A DNA stretch of 16,972 bases from Candidatus Bathyarchaeota archaeon RBG_13_60_20 (GCA_001775965.1 MEZG01000064.1:1538-18509), one strand, 5' to 3'; positions 1-6,922 are shown, numbered from the stretch's first letter. Numbers and translations: made by a program. Notes: generated from the letters alone by a model not told the origin.

Positions 1-349
1 CGTGGATGATGCCCTCGCTATCAAGGTGCCAGCCAGTGGCGTCCAAGCCGCCCTCGCTGTAGTCCATGGCGTGGTTGTTGGCACGGCTGACGATGCTGAA
101 ACCCGTCTGCCTTATATCGTGGGCCACGTCGGGGTCAGCCTGACCATAGGCATCGTACTTGTCCTCCCCTATGGGGTACCCCTCGAAGCTGTGGATGGCT
201 ATCTCCAGGTTCATGAATGCCACATCGGCCTCCTTCACCTTGTTGAAGAGGGGCGCCACGTGCTCGTCATTGGCGTAGACGCTGAGGCACCTAGCCTGGA
301 AAGCGTCGCCAGCAAGGAAGAAGGATATGTCGTCCGGGACCATTACCAT
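1..349 (-). CDS. CapA-family metallophosphatase-like protein, N-terminal part
   Basis: This reverse-strand frame runs off the left edge and gives about 116 residues. The translation has the CapA (PGA_cap) pattern: an early FLAGD motif, the segment VAFMNLEIAIHSF, and SIVSRANNHAMDYSEGGLDA, where the ANNHxxD block is the hallmark metal-binding motif. CapA proteins belong to the calcineurin-like metallophosphatase superfamily. The best-known member acts in poly-gamma-glutamate capsule export or anchoring, but many archaeal members have no known substrate. The start is the ATG at 349; a second ATG in frame lies at 343, and a stop at 395-397 rules out much extension. No signal peptide precedes the fold in the visible part. 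The gene is divergent from the S12 hydrolase at 424. The family call is solid and the function open. Confidence 0.85.
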   Translation of the reverse strand, partial: MVMVPDDISFFLAGDAFQARCLSVYANDEHVAPLFNKVKEADVAFMNLEIAIHSFEGYPIGEDKYDAYGQADPDVAHDIRQTGFSIVSRANNHAMDYSEGGLDATGWHLDSEGIIH

Positions 350-423
350 CAGTGTGCGGAGAGGTTGTACGCGTTTAAGTTTTACCCAGATTTCTTATTA
401 CCCTACGCAAAGATAGTAAGTGG
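350..423. promoter_or_regulatory. Divergent promoter region between capA-like and S12 hydrolase genes
   Basis: These 74 bases separate two genes read outward. An A/T-rich stretch at about 372-384 (TTTAAGTTTTA on the plus strand, read as AAACTTAAA on the minus strand) could serve as a TATA box in either direction. It lies about 40 bases from the plus-strand start and about 28 from the minus-strand start. No convincing Shine-Dalgarno site is present. Assigned by spacing and composition only. Confidence 0.4.
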
Positions 424-1842
424 ATGGTCATGGTTTCCGGTGATTTCTCTTCGACGCGTGAATGGATAGAAGCCAACGTGCCCAGGTACATGCAGGAGGG
501 CAAGATGCCTGGCCTCAGCCTAGCCGTGGTGAGGGACGGCGAAACAGTGTATGCCGAGGGCTTCGGCTCCAGAGACCCAGCCAGGGGGCTCCCAGCGACG
601 CCCGACACCCTCTACGGCATCGGCAGCATCACCAAGAGCTTCGTTGCCATCGCGGCCATGCAACTCGTGGAGCAGGGCAGGCTCGGCCTTGAGGACCCCG
701 TCAACAACCACGTGCCCTTCAAGCTGGGGTTAACCGGTAACCCGATCAGGGTCCACCACCTGCTCACCCACAGCCTGGGTGTGCCCAGCCTCGGCACGAG
801 CACAGTGGCCCTGTACAGAGGCATCGGGGCCGACACGGGCATACCGTGGGGCGGGGTCGGCGACTTCTATAGGCTTGTGAACGGGGCGGAGGCCGAGGTG
901 CTGTTCCCCCCGGGTGAGCGGTTCTTCTACCACAACGCTGCGTGGAGGATACTGGGCCATATAGTGCAGGAGAGGTCGGGGATGCCTTTCCACAGGTACA
1001 TCAAGGAGAAGGTCCTGAACCCCCTCGGCATGAAGAGGAGCACCATGAACACAGCGGAGTTCAACTCGGACCCCGACCACATAGTACCCCACTGGAAGAA
1101 GCCCGACGGCCGGGTGGAGCCCAGCCGGTTCCCCTACCCCAACCCAGAGGACAACCCCGATTTCAGCTTCATAGCCGCGGCCGGCGGCATCGCGAGCAGC
1201 GTCAACGAGATGGCTCTATACCTGAAGGCTCAGATCGAGGCGGGCAGGAACGGGGGTGGATTGCTCACCGAGGAGAGCTTCAGGAAGATCCAGATGCTCC
1301 ACGTGAAACGCCCCGACGGCTACTATGGGCTGCACGGCTACGGCTACGGCCTGGACGTCACCCCTGATTTCCTAGGCCACAGGATGCTGGGGCACGGCGG
1401 AAGCATACTGGTCTCCACCGCCTACATGACCTTCATCCCGGGCATGAGGGCCGGAGTGGTGATGATGGGCAACAGCGCCAAGCTGCCCTACGAGGAGATC
1501 GCGGAGTCCGTGTTCGCGTCCATGATGGGCCACGATCCAAGCGATGTAATACCATCCCTCAAGGTGAAGGAAAGGATGAGTCGCCTGGCGGGATGCTACG
1601 AAACCTATATGGGCATAGAGAAGGTCCGGGTGGTCAGGAGAGGCGGGATGCTTTACTTGGAGCAGAGGGACTCATTCACCGACGCCCTTGTGCCACTGAT
1701 ACCTGAGGACCCTCTCCTAGGATCAACAGCTTTCTACACGCTGACGGAGGGTGTAAAGGCCCCGATAGAATTCGTGGTCAAGGCTGACGGCTGCGTAGAC
1801 CTCTTAGTTGAGCGCTACTGCTTCCACAAGAAAATAGTGTAA
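424..1842 (+). CDS. Serine beta-lactamase-fold hydrolase (S12/CubicO family)
   Basis: This 472-residue protein carries the three motifs of the penicillin-binding/class C beta-lactamase fold: SITK at residues 68-71 (nucleophile Ser68, base Lys71), YHN at 169-171, and HGG at 324-326 in place of KTG. LLTHSLG at 113-119 and FPPGERFFYHN are also typical of the family. The last ~90 residues (from about 382) form a separate beta-rich domain, as in the archaeal peptidase Pab87, whose C-terminal lipocalin-like domain follows an S12 catalytic domain. Family members are peptidases, esterases or D-aminopeptidases more often than antibiotic lactamases. No signal peptide is evident, so it is probably cytoplasmic. 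ATG at 430 is an alternative start. It is divergent from the CapA-like gene and ends just before a T-run terminator. Confidence 0.93.
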   Translation: MVMVSGDFSSTREWIEANVPRYMQEGKMPGLSLAVVRDGETVYAEGFGSRDPARGLPATPDTLYGIGSITKSFVAIAAMQLVEQGRLGLEDPVNNHVPFKLGLTGNPIRVHHLLTHSLGVPSLGTSTVALYRGIGADTGIPWGGVGDFYRLVNGAEAEVLFPPGERFFYHNAAWRILGHIVQERSGMPFHRYIKEKVLNPLGMKRSTMNTAEFNSDPDHIVPHWKKPDGRVEPSRFPYPNPEDNPDFSFIAAAGGIASSVNEMALYLKAQIEAGRNGGGLLTEESFRKIQMLHVKRPDGYYGLHGYGYGLDVTPDFLGHRMLGHGGSILVSTAYMTFIPGMRAGVVMMGNSAKLPYEEIAESVFASMMGHDPSDVIPSLKVKERMSRLAGCYETYMGIEKVRVVRRGGMLYLEQRDSFTDALVPLIPEDPLLGSTAFYTLTEGVKAPIEFVVKADGCVDLLVERYCFHKKIV

Positions 1843-1851
1843 ACGAGGATG

Positions 1852-1865
1852 TTTTTTATTTTTTC
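1852..1865 (+). terminator. T-rich archaeal-type terminator after the S12 hydrolase
   Basis: Two runs of six T separated by one A begin ten bases after the stop codon. No strong hairpin precedes them. Oligo-T without a stem is the usual intrinsic termination signal in archaea. Confidence 0.6.
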
Positions 1866-1871
1866 ATGTAA

Positions 1872-2225
1872 AGACGCCACCATGTTCACGGATGTATGCC
1901 AACGGGCTCCATGTTCCTGCTGGTTGCAGGCGACTATAGGGTAAACGCATTGAGCTACAAGACCTGGACCTCAGGGATCTAGACGCCATCCGGATTGAAC
2001 TCCTGGGACATCTACTCTGGAGGCACCAACAACCAGAGGCGGATTCAGGTTACGGGCAACCCTAATAACGAGCACCCTTACATCCTCGTGGGCTCGCTTG
2101 ACAGGATGAAGAACATCCACGTCAACTTGTGGGACGGCTCAGGCTTCACGGAGCAGACTCTGGTGACGACTACGGCTTTAACCATGTACGACTCGCTCAG
2201 GATCGCCTTCAGCTACCCGCCATAG
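1872..2225 (+). pseudogene. Fragment of a surface/exported repeat-type protein with in-frame TAG
   Basis: One frame stays open from just after a TAA at 1869-1871 to the TAG at 2223-2225, except for a TAG at 1980-1982. The first possible ATG is at 1896, and a TTG at 1995 could restart a 76-residue product. The part after the TAG (NNEHPYILVGSLDRMKNIHV, then LWDGSGFTEQTL) looks like one unit of the WDG-containing beta-repeat proteins often found as large exported archaeal or bacterial proteins; this is my reading of the pattern, not a search result. There is no signal peptide and only about one repeat unit, so the piece is too small to be a complete member. A gene remnant is the simplest view. 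Recoding of TAG (pyrrolysine) is possible but unsupported. Confidence 0.5.
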
Positions 2226-2234
2226 TTATTAACG
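2224..2234 (+). promoter_or_regulatory. TATA-like box upstream of mscL
   Basis: AGTTATTAACG lies about 36 bases before the TTG start of mscL and overlaps the stop of the preceding gene remnant. It is a plausible TATA box giving a short leader. Confidence 0.35.
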
Positions 2235-2264
2235 CAGCTTCCTTCAACTTGAATGTGACTCAGT

Positions 2265-2660
2265 TTGAGTGACATTGAAAAACAGATGGTTGAGGAGCTT
2301 AAAGCGATACGGGAAGCAGTGACCCCTAAGCCGGCTGCGCCTACGCCACCAGCCCAAGAGCATAAGGGCCTGGTGGAGGAATTCACGGCGTTCCTGAACA
2401 AGTATGGAATCATAGGGCTGGCGATCGCCTTCATCATGGGCGGGGCCGTGGGTAGCCTTGTCTCGGCTCTGGTGAGCGACATCATCATGCCCTTCATCAC
2501 CTTCTTCATCCCTGGGGGCGAGTGGGAGCAGGCTACGTTGGCGCTGGGCCCCATCGTCTTGGCTGTGGGACACTTCGTGGGCGCAGTCATAGACTTCGTT
2601 ATCATCGCCCTCGTGGTCTTCTGGCTCATGAAGATGGTGCAGAGGAGCAGCCTGAAGTAA
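2265..2660 (+). CDS. mscL: Large-conductance mechanosensitive channel MscL
   Basis: This 131-residue membrane protein matches MscL. The conserved N-terminal block FTAFLNKYGIIGLAIAFIMG runs into the first pore helix at about 46-75, which includes GSLVSALVSDIIMPF. A short periplasmic loop follows, then a second helix at about 97-122 (VGAVIDFVIIALVVFWLMKM). MscL forms a homopentameric pore that opens under high membrane tension and releases solutes during osmotic downshock. Residues 1-37 form a charged then Pro/Ala-rich extension before the usual MscL start, longer than in typical bacterial members. The start is a TTG at 2265; the first ATG at 2286 would shorten the extension by seven residues. 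The gene has its own terminator and faces the cyclophilin gene. Confidence 0.93.
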   Translation: MSDIEKQMVEELKAIREAVTPKPAAPTPPAQEHKGLVEEFTAFLNKYGIIGLAIAFIMGGAVGSLVSALVSDIIMPFITFFIPGGEWEQATLALGPIVLAVGHFVGAVIDFVIIALVVFWLMKMVQRSSLK

Positions 2661-2663
2661 CTC

Positions 2664-2671
2664 TTTTTTTT
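2664..2671 (+). terminator. T8 terminator after mscL
   Basis: A run of eight T begins three bases after the mscL stop codon, followed by ATTGTG. It is typical of stemless archaeal termination. Confidence 0.6.
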
Positions 2672-2718
2672 ATTGTGTTGCCTGCCCTGATCTAAGTTGT
2701 GGGTGTGTCCGAGGGATA

Positions 2719-2822
2719 GGCGACGGTCTAATTCGCGTCAGCCACCAAGAATCTGTTCTAGCGGGGTGTGACTGTGGCTCGGTAACGTGGATGTCTCATT
2801 AGACCAATTTTATCTTATTTTA
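2719..2822 (+). ncRNA. Candidate structured RNA or structured 3' element
   Basis: The gap between the converging mscL and cyclophilin genes has nested inverted repeats in one consistent order. An outer 8-bp pair joins 2725-2732 (GGTCTAAT) to 2798-2805 (ATTAGACC). Inside it a 6-bp pair joins 2740-2745 (AGCCAC) to 2774-2779 (GTGGCT), and inside that lies a small hairpin AGAA/TTCT at 2748-2759. A T-rich run at 2808-2821 follows the outer stem, as a terminator would. An alternative hairpin, GGCGACG (2719-2725) with CGTC-A-GCC (2736-2743), competes with the main fold. I see no tRNA T-loop, no clear C/D boxes and no ANA box at the H/ACA position, so no known class fits. Chance pairing is possible. 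Confidence 0.3.
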
Positions 2823-2888
2823 GTGAACTGAAGTGGGGTTATCTTCAAGCCAGGCCCTCTCATACGATCGAAGCGTTGATAAAGCTGG

Positions 2889-3800
2889 CTATATCCAGCC
2901 CTTATCCTTATAGAGCCTGTACCCCATCTCCAGCGCTTCCCTAATCTGGTCTTCAAGCTCCGCGTCCAGTGCCTTGATGTGGAAGCAAGACTTGCCCTTC
3001 AACAGTTTTAGCAGCTCGGGCCTGAACAAGTCCTTCAGGTCGGAGTCCGTGTAGACGGGCATGTAGTAGAAGCCCACGTATCTGCTCTGGATGATAAGGC
3101 CTGCGAAGTAGACATCCTTTCTTCTGCCGCCGACGACGACATCCTTGAAGGACCATAGATCGTACTTGCTGTCTAGGTCGACCTTGGGTCTGAGCTCGCC
3201 CTCGTACTCCTTGAGGACGGCCTTCAGCCTGCGGAAGATGGCGATGAGATCAGTTTCAGCCTGCGCCCCTCCTCCTTTATAGCCCAGCCTCCTAACGGAC
3301 ACTATTTCGATCGGGGGCGTGAGCCTCTGCCCCTCGGGAGGCCGAGCCTGGATGCTTCTTACTACGTCCATGCCCTCAAGCACCCTGCCGAAGGCCGCGA
3401 AGCCCTGGAGGTCGGGGTTCCTCCTGCCGCCGAAGTCGAGCTCGGGTTGGTCCCCGATGCAGATGAAGAAGCTGGACGCGGCCGTGCCCGGCTTGAAGCG
3501 CGCCATGGATACGGTCCCGTCCAGGTGCCGCAGCCCTGTGGTCTCGGTGGTCTCGTGCTCGATGGGGGGGAACCTCCTATCCTGAGGAACCATTCCCCCC
3601 TGAATGACCTCGATCCTCACAGCATCGTCTGGCTGGTTGTCCATGGTAACCGTCCTGAAGAAGGTTGTGCCGTCGTACAGCGCCGCGTCAACGTACCGCA
3701 TGAAGTTGCGCGCCGTGACGGGCGCCTTGTCCTCGTAGACCTCAACCTTGATGCCGCCGAGGCCCGTCTTCACGTACACCACAGGGTTCGTTGAAGCCAT
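2889..3800 (-). CDS. Cyclophilin-type peptidyl-prolyl isomerase fused to a DUF1801-like domain
   Basis: From the ATG at 3800 the product has 303 residues. Residues 7-170 are a cyclophilin: TFFRTV (46-51) carries the catalytic-type Arg49, followed by VIQGG (66-70), SSFFICIGDQPELDF (109-123) and GFAAFGRVLEGMDVV (133-147). Cyclophilins catalyse cis-trans isomerisation at X-Pro bonds and help protein folding. Residues about 185-303 look like DUF1801 (YdhG-like), with LWSFKD, a VYFAGLIIQSRYVGFYYMPVY strand pair near 230-250, and a GKSCFHIKAL turn near 269-278. A cyclophilin tied to this domain is unusual. The frame extends to 3878, but an AAATAAGT element at 3830-3838 (TATA-like on this strand) lies 30-38 bases before ATG 3800, which favours the shorter start or ATG 3809. 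No signal peptide, so cytoplasmic. Confidence 0.88.
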   Translation of the reverse strand: MASTNPVVYVKTGLGGIKVEVYEDKAPVTARNFMRYVDAALYDGTTFFRTVTMDNQPDDAVRIEVIQGGMVPQDRRFPPIEHETTETTGLRHLDGTVSMARFKPGTAASSFFICIGDQPELDFGGRRNPDLQGFAAFGRVLEGMDVVRSIQARPPEGQRLTPPIEIVSVRRLGYKGGGAQAETDLIAIFRRLKAVLKEYEGELRPKVDLDSKYDLWSFKDVVVGGRRKDVYFAGLIIQSRYVGFYYMPVYTDSDLKDLFRPELLKLLKGKSCFHIKALDAELEDQIREALEMGYRLYKDKGWI

Positions 3801-3829
3801 CCTGATCATTGTACCCTGGCTTGCTGGGG

Positions 3830-3838
3830 AAATAAGTG
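3830..3838 (-). promoter_or_regulatory. TATA-like box for the cyclophilin-DUF1801 gene
   Basis: Read on the minus strand this is CACTTATTT. Its distance of 30-38 bases from ATG 3800 fits archaeal initiation with a leader of only a few bases, and it argues against the longer start at 3878. Confidence 0.45.
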
Positions 3839-3852
3839 TGCACCCGTGCTGC

Positions 3853-3864
3853 ATAAACATTATA
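3853..3864 (+). promoter_or_regulatory. TATA box for the nucleoside deaminase
   Basis: ATAAACATTATA is centred 37 bases before ATG 3896, implying a leader of about ten bases. A GGAG at 3883-3886, nine bases before the ATG, could act as a ribosome-binding site if the leader reaches that far. Confidence 0.5.
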
Positions 3865-3895
3865 CGGCCGCCGAGCAACCTTGGAGACCCATAGG

Positions 3896-4354
3896 ATGTC
3901 CCAGCACGACGAGTTCATCAGGAGGTGCTACGAGCTAGCGGTCTCCGCGGCCAATAAGGGAAACCACCCCTTCGGCGCCGTCCTCGTACACAACGGCAGG
4001 ATAATAGTTGAGGCCGAGAACACGGTGACCACAGGCGACGACCAGACCCGCCACGCCGAGCTGAACCTGGTGGTCGAGGCCCAACGGGCCTACCCTCTCA
4101 GCGTGCTGCATGAGTCCATCCTGTACTCCAGCACGGCCCCTTGCGCCATGTGCGCCGCCGCCATGTGGAGCAGCGGCATAAGGAAGGTGGTGTACGGCGT
4201 GGCCTACGAGACCTTCGCGAATATGATCCCCGGCAAGTACAGGTATATGCCCATCGAGGAGCTCTACGAGCGCCTTGGCACCCCCCTCGAATCCGTGCGC
4301 GGGGTCTTGGAGGAGGAGGGCGTGAAGGTCTACGACCACTGGCCTGAGCCCTGA
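3896..4354 (+). CDS. Zinc-dependent nucleoside/nucleobase deaminase (CMP/dCMP deaminase fold)
   Basis: This 152-residue protein has the full cytidine-deaminase-fold zinc site: HAE at 53-55, with His53 as ligand and Glu55 as proton shuttle, and PCAMC at 82-86, with Cys83 and Cys86 as ligands. PFGAVLV at 25-31 is the usual substrate-side strand. Length and motif spacing fit the guanine deaminase/TadA-like group of hydrolytic deaminases. The HAEL segment and a long C-terminal part after residue 105 suggest a free-base or nucleoside enzyme rather than the tRNA editor TadA, but the substrate cannot be fixed from sequence. The TTG at 3881 would add five residues; ATG 3896 is preferred because of TATA spacing and GGAG. 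It is divergent from the cyclophilin and followed by a methyltransferase with its own promoter. Confidence 0.9.
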   Translation: MSQHDEFIRRCYELAVSAANKGNHPFGAVLVHNGRIIVEAENTVTTGDDQTRHAELNLVVEAQRAYPLSVLHESILYSSTAPCAMCAAAMWSSGIRKVVYGVAYETFANMIPGKYRYMPIEELYERLGTPLESVRGVLEEEGVKVYDHWPEP

Positions 4355-4373
4355 CCACCCACTCGCCGCTAGA

Positions 4374-4388
4374 CGCTTAAGAGATAAA
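4374..4388 (+). promoter_or_regulatory. TATA-like element for the methyltransferase gene
   Basis: GCTTAAGAGATAAAC is centred about 31 bases before ATG 4412. A second A/T-rich stretch (TAAATATTATC, about 4400-4410) is too close to the start to be the TATA box. Confidence 0.4.
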
Positions 4389-4411
4389 CACGGGCCACCT
4401 AAATATTATCC

Positions 4412-5188
4412 ATGGCCAATGTCTTCGACGATGCCGCTGACTCATACGATGCGGTGCGCCCAGGCTACCCCGGAGAGCTATTCAAGGACATAAGCAGGCT
4501 GACGCGCCTCGGGCAGGGCGCTAGGGTCCTTGAGGTGGGGTGCGGGACCGGGCAGGCTACCCTGGAGTTCGCCAGGCGAGGTTACACAGTGCTGTGCGTC
4601 GAACCCGGCAGAAGCCTATTGGATTTGGCTAAGAGGAAGCTGATCGGGTTCCCAGTCGAGTTCAGGGCATCTCGTTTCGAGGATTGGCCTCTTGAGGAAG
4701 GCATGTTCGACCTGGTGGCCTCCGGGACGGCCTGGCACTGGGTGGACGCCGACATAGGGTTCCGTAAGGCGGCTGCGGCCCTGAAGCCCGGAGGCTTCAT
4801 CGCCCTCTTCTGGAACCTCCACCCGACCCCGTACAAGGGGTTCTTCGAGGATGTGCAGAGGATATACCGTGAACTGGTTCCTGAGTGGCGTGGCCCCGAT
4901 GCAAGACAAACCGCTGGCCAGAGGATCGATGAGATCGGACGACAGATTAGCGCCTCAAACCACTTTGAGGAGCCAGCCGTTAAACTGTACAGCTGGACCA
5001 GAGCCTACTGTAGCGGTGACTACGTCAAGCTGCTGGACACGTACTCTGACCACAGGGCGCTGCCTGAGGACAGGAGAAGCCGCCTCTACCGCGAGATTAA
5101 GCAAATGATCGATGAGAGGTACGGGGGGTGGGTGGAGAGGCCGTACCTCACGGCCCTCTTCCTGGCTAGCGGAAAGGAGAGCTCCTAG
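4412..5188 (+). CDS. Class I SAM-dependent methyltransferase
   Basis: The 258-residue product has a Rossmann-type methyltransferase domain. Motif I is VLEVGCGTGQAT at 39-50, the acidic end of strand two is Glu64 in CVEPG, and motif IV is FDLVASGTAWHWVD at 99-112. LKPGGFIALFWN at 124-135 is the motif after that. The opening FDDAADSYDAVRPGYP and the AWHWVD motif are typical of small-molecule methyltransferases related to UbiE/trans-aconitate methyltransferase-type proteins. The acceptor is unknown; residues from about 150 to 258 form the variable helical C-terminal part. It is monocistronic by appearance. Its stop codon lies in CTAG, shared with the stop of the converging CoA-transferase gene. 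Confidence 0.88.
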   Translation: MANVFDDAADSYDAVRPGYPGELFKDISRLTRLGQGARVLEVGCGTGQATLEFARRGYTVLCVEPGRSLLDLAKRKLIGFPVEFRASRFEDWPLEEGMFDLVASGTAWHWVDADIGFRKAAAALKPGGFIALFWNLHPTPYKGFFEDVQRIYRELVPEWRGPDARQTAGQRIDEIGRQISASNHFEEPAVKLYSWTRAYCSGDYVKLLDTYSDHRALPEDRRSRLYREIKQMIDERYGGWVERPYLTALFLASGKESS

Positions 5189-6390
5189 ATAGCACCCTTC
5201 TCCCGGAGCACCCTTATCTCGTCTCCGCTGTACCCCGCCAGCTCCATGAGCACCCGGTCCGTGTGCTGCCCGAGGGTGGGGGGAGCATCGCCCATGACGC
5301 ATGGGGTGCCGCTCATCTTCAGGACCGGCCCCACCTGCTTGATCCGGCCAGCCGCGGGGTGGTCAACCTCCCTCAGCATGCCCCTTTCGATGACCTGGGG
5401 GTCGCTGAAGAGCTCGTCCAGAAGGTAGACGGGCGCGCACGGGAACCCGACCCCCTGCAGCGCGGCCATCCACTCATCCCGGGGTTTCTTGAGGAACTCG
5501 GCTTCCAGCTGGGGTATCAGGATGCCCCTGTTCGTCACCCTCAGCTCATTGGACTTGAACCTGGGGTCTCCTTTCATCCTCTGAAGGCCCATGGCGCTGC
5601 ACATCATCTCCCAGAGCCTGTCGTTGCCGCATGCTATGAGGATGTGCTTGCCGTCGCCGGTCTCGAATCCCTGGTAGGGGACGATGCTGGGGTGAGCCGA
5701 GCCCATCCTGGGAGGGTTCATGCCCGTGGCGAAGTAGTTGCCCGAGGCGTAGGTCATCCAACTCACGGAGCCGTCCAGCATGGAGACGTCAATGTACTGG
5801 CCCTCCCCGGTCGCCTCTCTGGCCCTGAGCGCAGCCAGGATGCCTATGACCGCGTACATGCCGGCCCCGATGTCCGTGACGGCCATCCCGACGCGCACGG
5901 GGGGCCTCCCGGGCTCCCCTGTGAGCCCCATGAGGCCCCCCATCCCCTGGACGACGATGTCGTAGCCGGGCCACTGGTTGTAGGGCCCCGTCTGGCCGAA
6001 GCTGCTGATGCTGCAGTAGATGAGGCGGGGGTTGAGCTTCCTCAGGGCCGCGTAGTCGATGCCTAGGCGCTCCGTGACGCCGGGCCTGTAGTTCTCCAGG
6101 AAAACGTCGCACTTTGCTGCGATCCTGTAGAGGGCCTCCCGGGCCGCGCCCTCCTTGAGGTTCAGGGTGACGCTCTTCTTCCCTCTGTTCACGGACATGA
6201 AGTAGCTGCTCTCGCCGCCGATGAAGGGCGGGAACGTCCTTGTGTCGTCCCCTGTGCCCGGTATCTCAACTTTGATGACCTCGGCGCCCAGGTCCGAGAG
6301 GGTCATGCTACAGAAGGGCCCCGCGAGTACTCTGCTGAGGTCCAGGACCCTGACGCCTCTCAGCGGCGGGTCGCCTACCTTGATAGCCAT
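5185..6390 (-). CDS. Class III CoA-transferase (CaiB/BaiF family)
   Basis: From ATG 6390 the protein has 401 residues. GVRVLDLSRVLAGPFCSM at the N terminus, DLGAEVIKVE and PGTGDDTR are the standard opening of the family. MAVTDIGAGM aligns with the segment bearing the catalytic aspartate of formyl-CoA transferase, making the Asp at 173 the likely nucleophile. These enzymes move CoA between carboxylates through an aspartyl-CoA thioester, as in formyl-CoA:oxalate, carnitine or 2-hydroxyacyl transfer. No acyl-CoA dehydrogenase or decarboxylase neighbour points to a substrate. The frame is open to 6456, but the added 22 residues precede the conserved start and include none of the family motifs; an A/T-rich box on the minus strand at 6416-6427 fits ATG 6390. 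Confidence 0.92.
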   Translation of the reverse strand: MAIKVGDPPLRGVRVLDLSRVLAGPFCSMTLSDLGAEVIKVEIPGTGDDTRTFPPFIGGESSYFMSVNRGKKSVTLNLKEGAAREALYRIAAKCDVFLENYRPGVTERLGIDYAALRKLNPRLIYCSISSFGQTGPYNQWPGYDIVVQGMGGLMGLTGEPGRPPVRVGMAVTDIGAGMYAVIGILAALRAREATGEGQYIDVSMLDGSVSWMTYASGNYFATGMNPPRMGSAHPSIVPYQGFETGDGKHILIACGNDRLWEMMCSAMGLQRMKGDPRFKSNELRVTNRGILIPQLEAEFLKKPRDEWMAALQGVGFPCAPVYLLDELFSDPQVIERGMLREVDHPAAGRIKQVGPVLKMSGTPCVMGDAPPTLGQHTDRVLMELAGYSGDEIRVLREKGAI

Positions 6391-6489
6391 GGGGTAACTA
6401 GCCCATGACGGTAACATTAGTTTTGCCGTGAGGCCGTAGACTTTCGGCTCCCCCACCTTGTGCCTGGATTGGAGGAGCAGGCGCCTTCA

Positions 6490-6503
6490 TACATTTATAT
6501 TAG
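6490..6503 (+). promoter_or_regulatory. TATA box for superoxide reductase
   Basis: TACATTTATATTAG is centred about 27 bases before ATG 6524, the spacing expected if transcription begins at or next to the start codon (leaderless mRNA). Confidence 0.6.
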
Positions 6504-6523
6504 CCGGCTCCCAAGTATCCAAC

Positions 6524-6922
6524 ATGTCTGAAAGTATAGGCATAATGCTTCAGAAGGCTGACTGGAAGACTGAGAAGCACGTCCCCGTCATCGAGTGCCC
6601 GGATAAGGTGAAGCCCGGCGAGTGGGAGAAGGTCACGGTCACCGTGGGCAAGGACATCCCCCACCCCAACACAACCGAGCACCACATAAGGTGGATACGC
6701 GCCCTCTTCGTGCCCGATGGGGACAAGTTCGCAATCGACCTCGGCCTCTTCGAGTTCAACGCCCACGGGGAGAGCGTCAAGGGAGCCAACCAGGGCCCCG
6801 CATACACCCACAGCGCGGCCACATTCTTCTTCAAGACAGCCGCGAAGGGAACCCTGAACGCGGTGAGCTACTGCAACATCCACGGCCTCTGGGAGTCCTC
6901 GAAGAAGATCGACCTTACATAA
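6524..6922 (+). CDS. Superoxide reductase (neelaredoxin-type, class II)
   Basis: This 132-residue protein has the complete iron site of superoxide reductase. EKHVPVI at 17-23 supplies Glu17, Lys18 and ligand His19; HPNTTEHHIRWI from 47 supplies His47 and His53; CNIHG at 117-121 supplies Cys117 and His120. Together these make the Fe(His)4Cys centre that reduces superoxide to hydrogen peroxide without producing oxygen, the main superoxide defence of many anaerobic archaea. The N-terminal rubredoxin-like desulforedoxin domain of class I enzymes is absent, so electrons must come from a separate donor such as rubredoxin, which is not in the window. The open frame begins at 6458, but the TATA box at 6490-6503 and the family start identify ATG 6524. 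Confidence 0.96.
   Translation: MSESIGIMLQKADWKTEKHVPVIECPDKVKPGEWEKVTVTVGKDIPHPNTTEHHIRWIRALFVPDGDKFAIDLGLFEFNAHGESVKGANQGPAYTHSAATFFFKTAAKGTLNAVSYCNIHGLWESSKKIDLT

Noticed and set aside
2..469. Plus-strand open frame of 155 codons at the left edge
   Set aside because: The reverse strand of 1-349 encodes a clear CapA-type protein with ANNHxxD; the plus frame is its shadow and also runs into the S12 gene.
2719..2822. tRNA, C/D box or H/ACA guide RNA in the mscL-cyclophilin gap
   Set aside because: No T-loop sequence or anticodon arm, no RUGAUGA/CUGA pair, and no ANA box directly after the outer stem. Kept only as an unclassified structured candidate.
2884..2899. Hairpin GCTGG/CCAGC at the end of the cyclophilin gene
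   Set aside because: Five pairs with a six-base loop overlapping the stop codon, with no T-run after it on the minus strand. Too weak to call a terminator.
5263..6066. Plus-strand open frame of 267 codons
   Set aside because: It is antisense to the CoA-transferase, with low-complexity His/Ala/Gly/Pro composition and no promoter or motif of its own.
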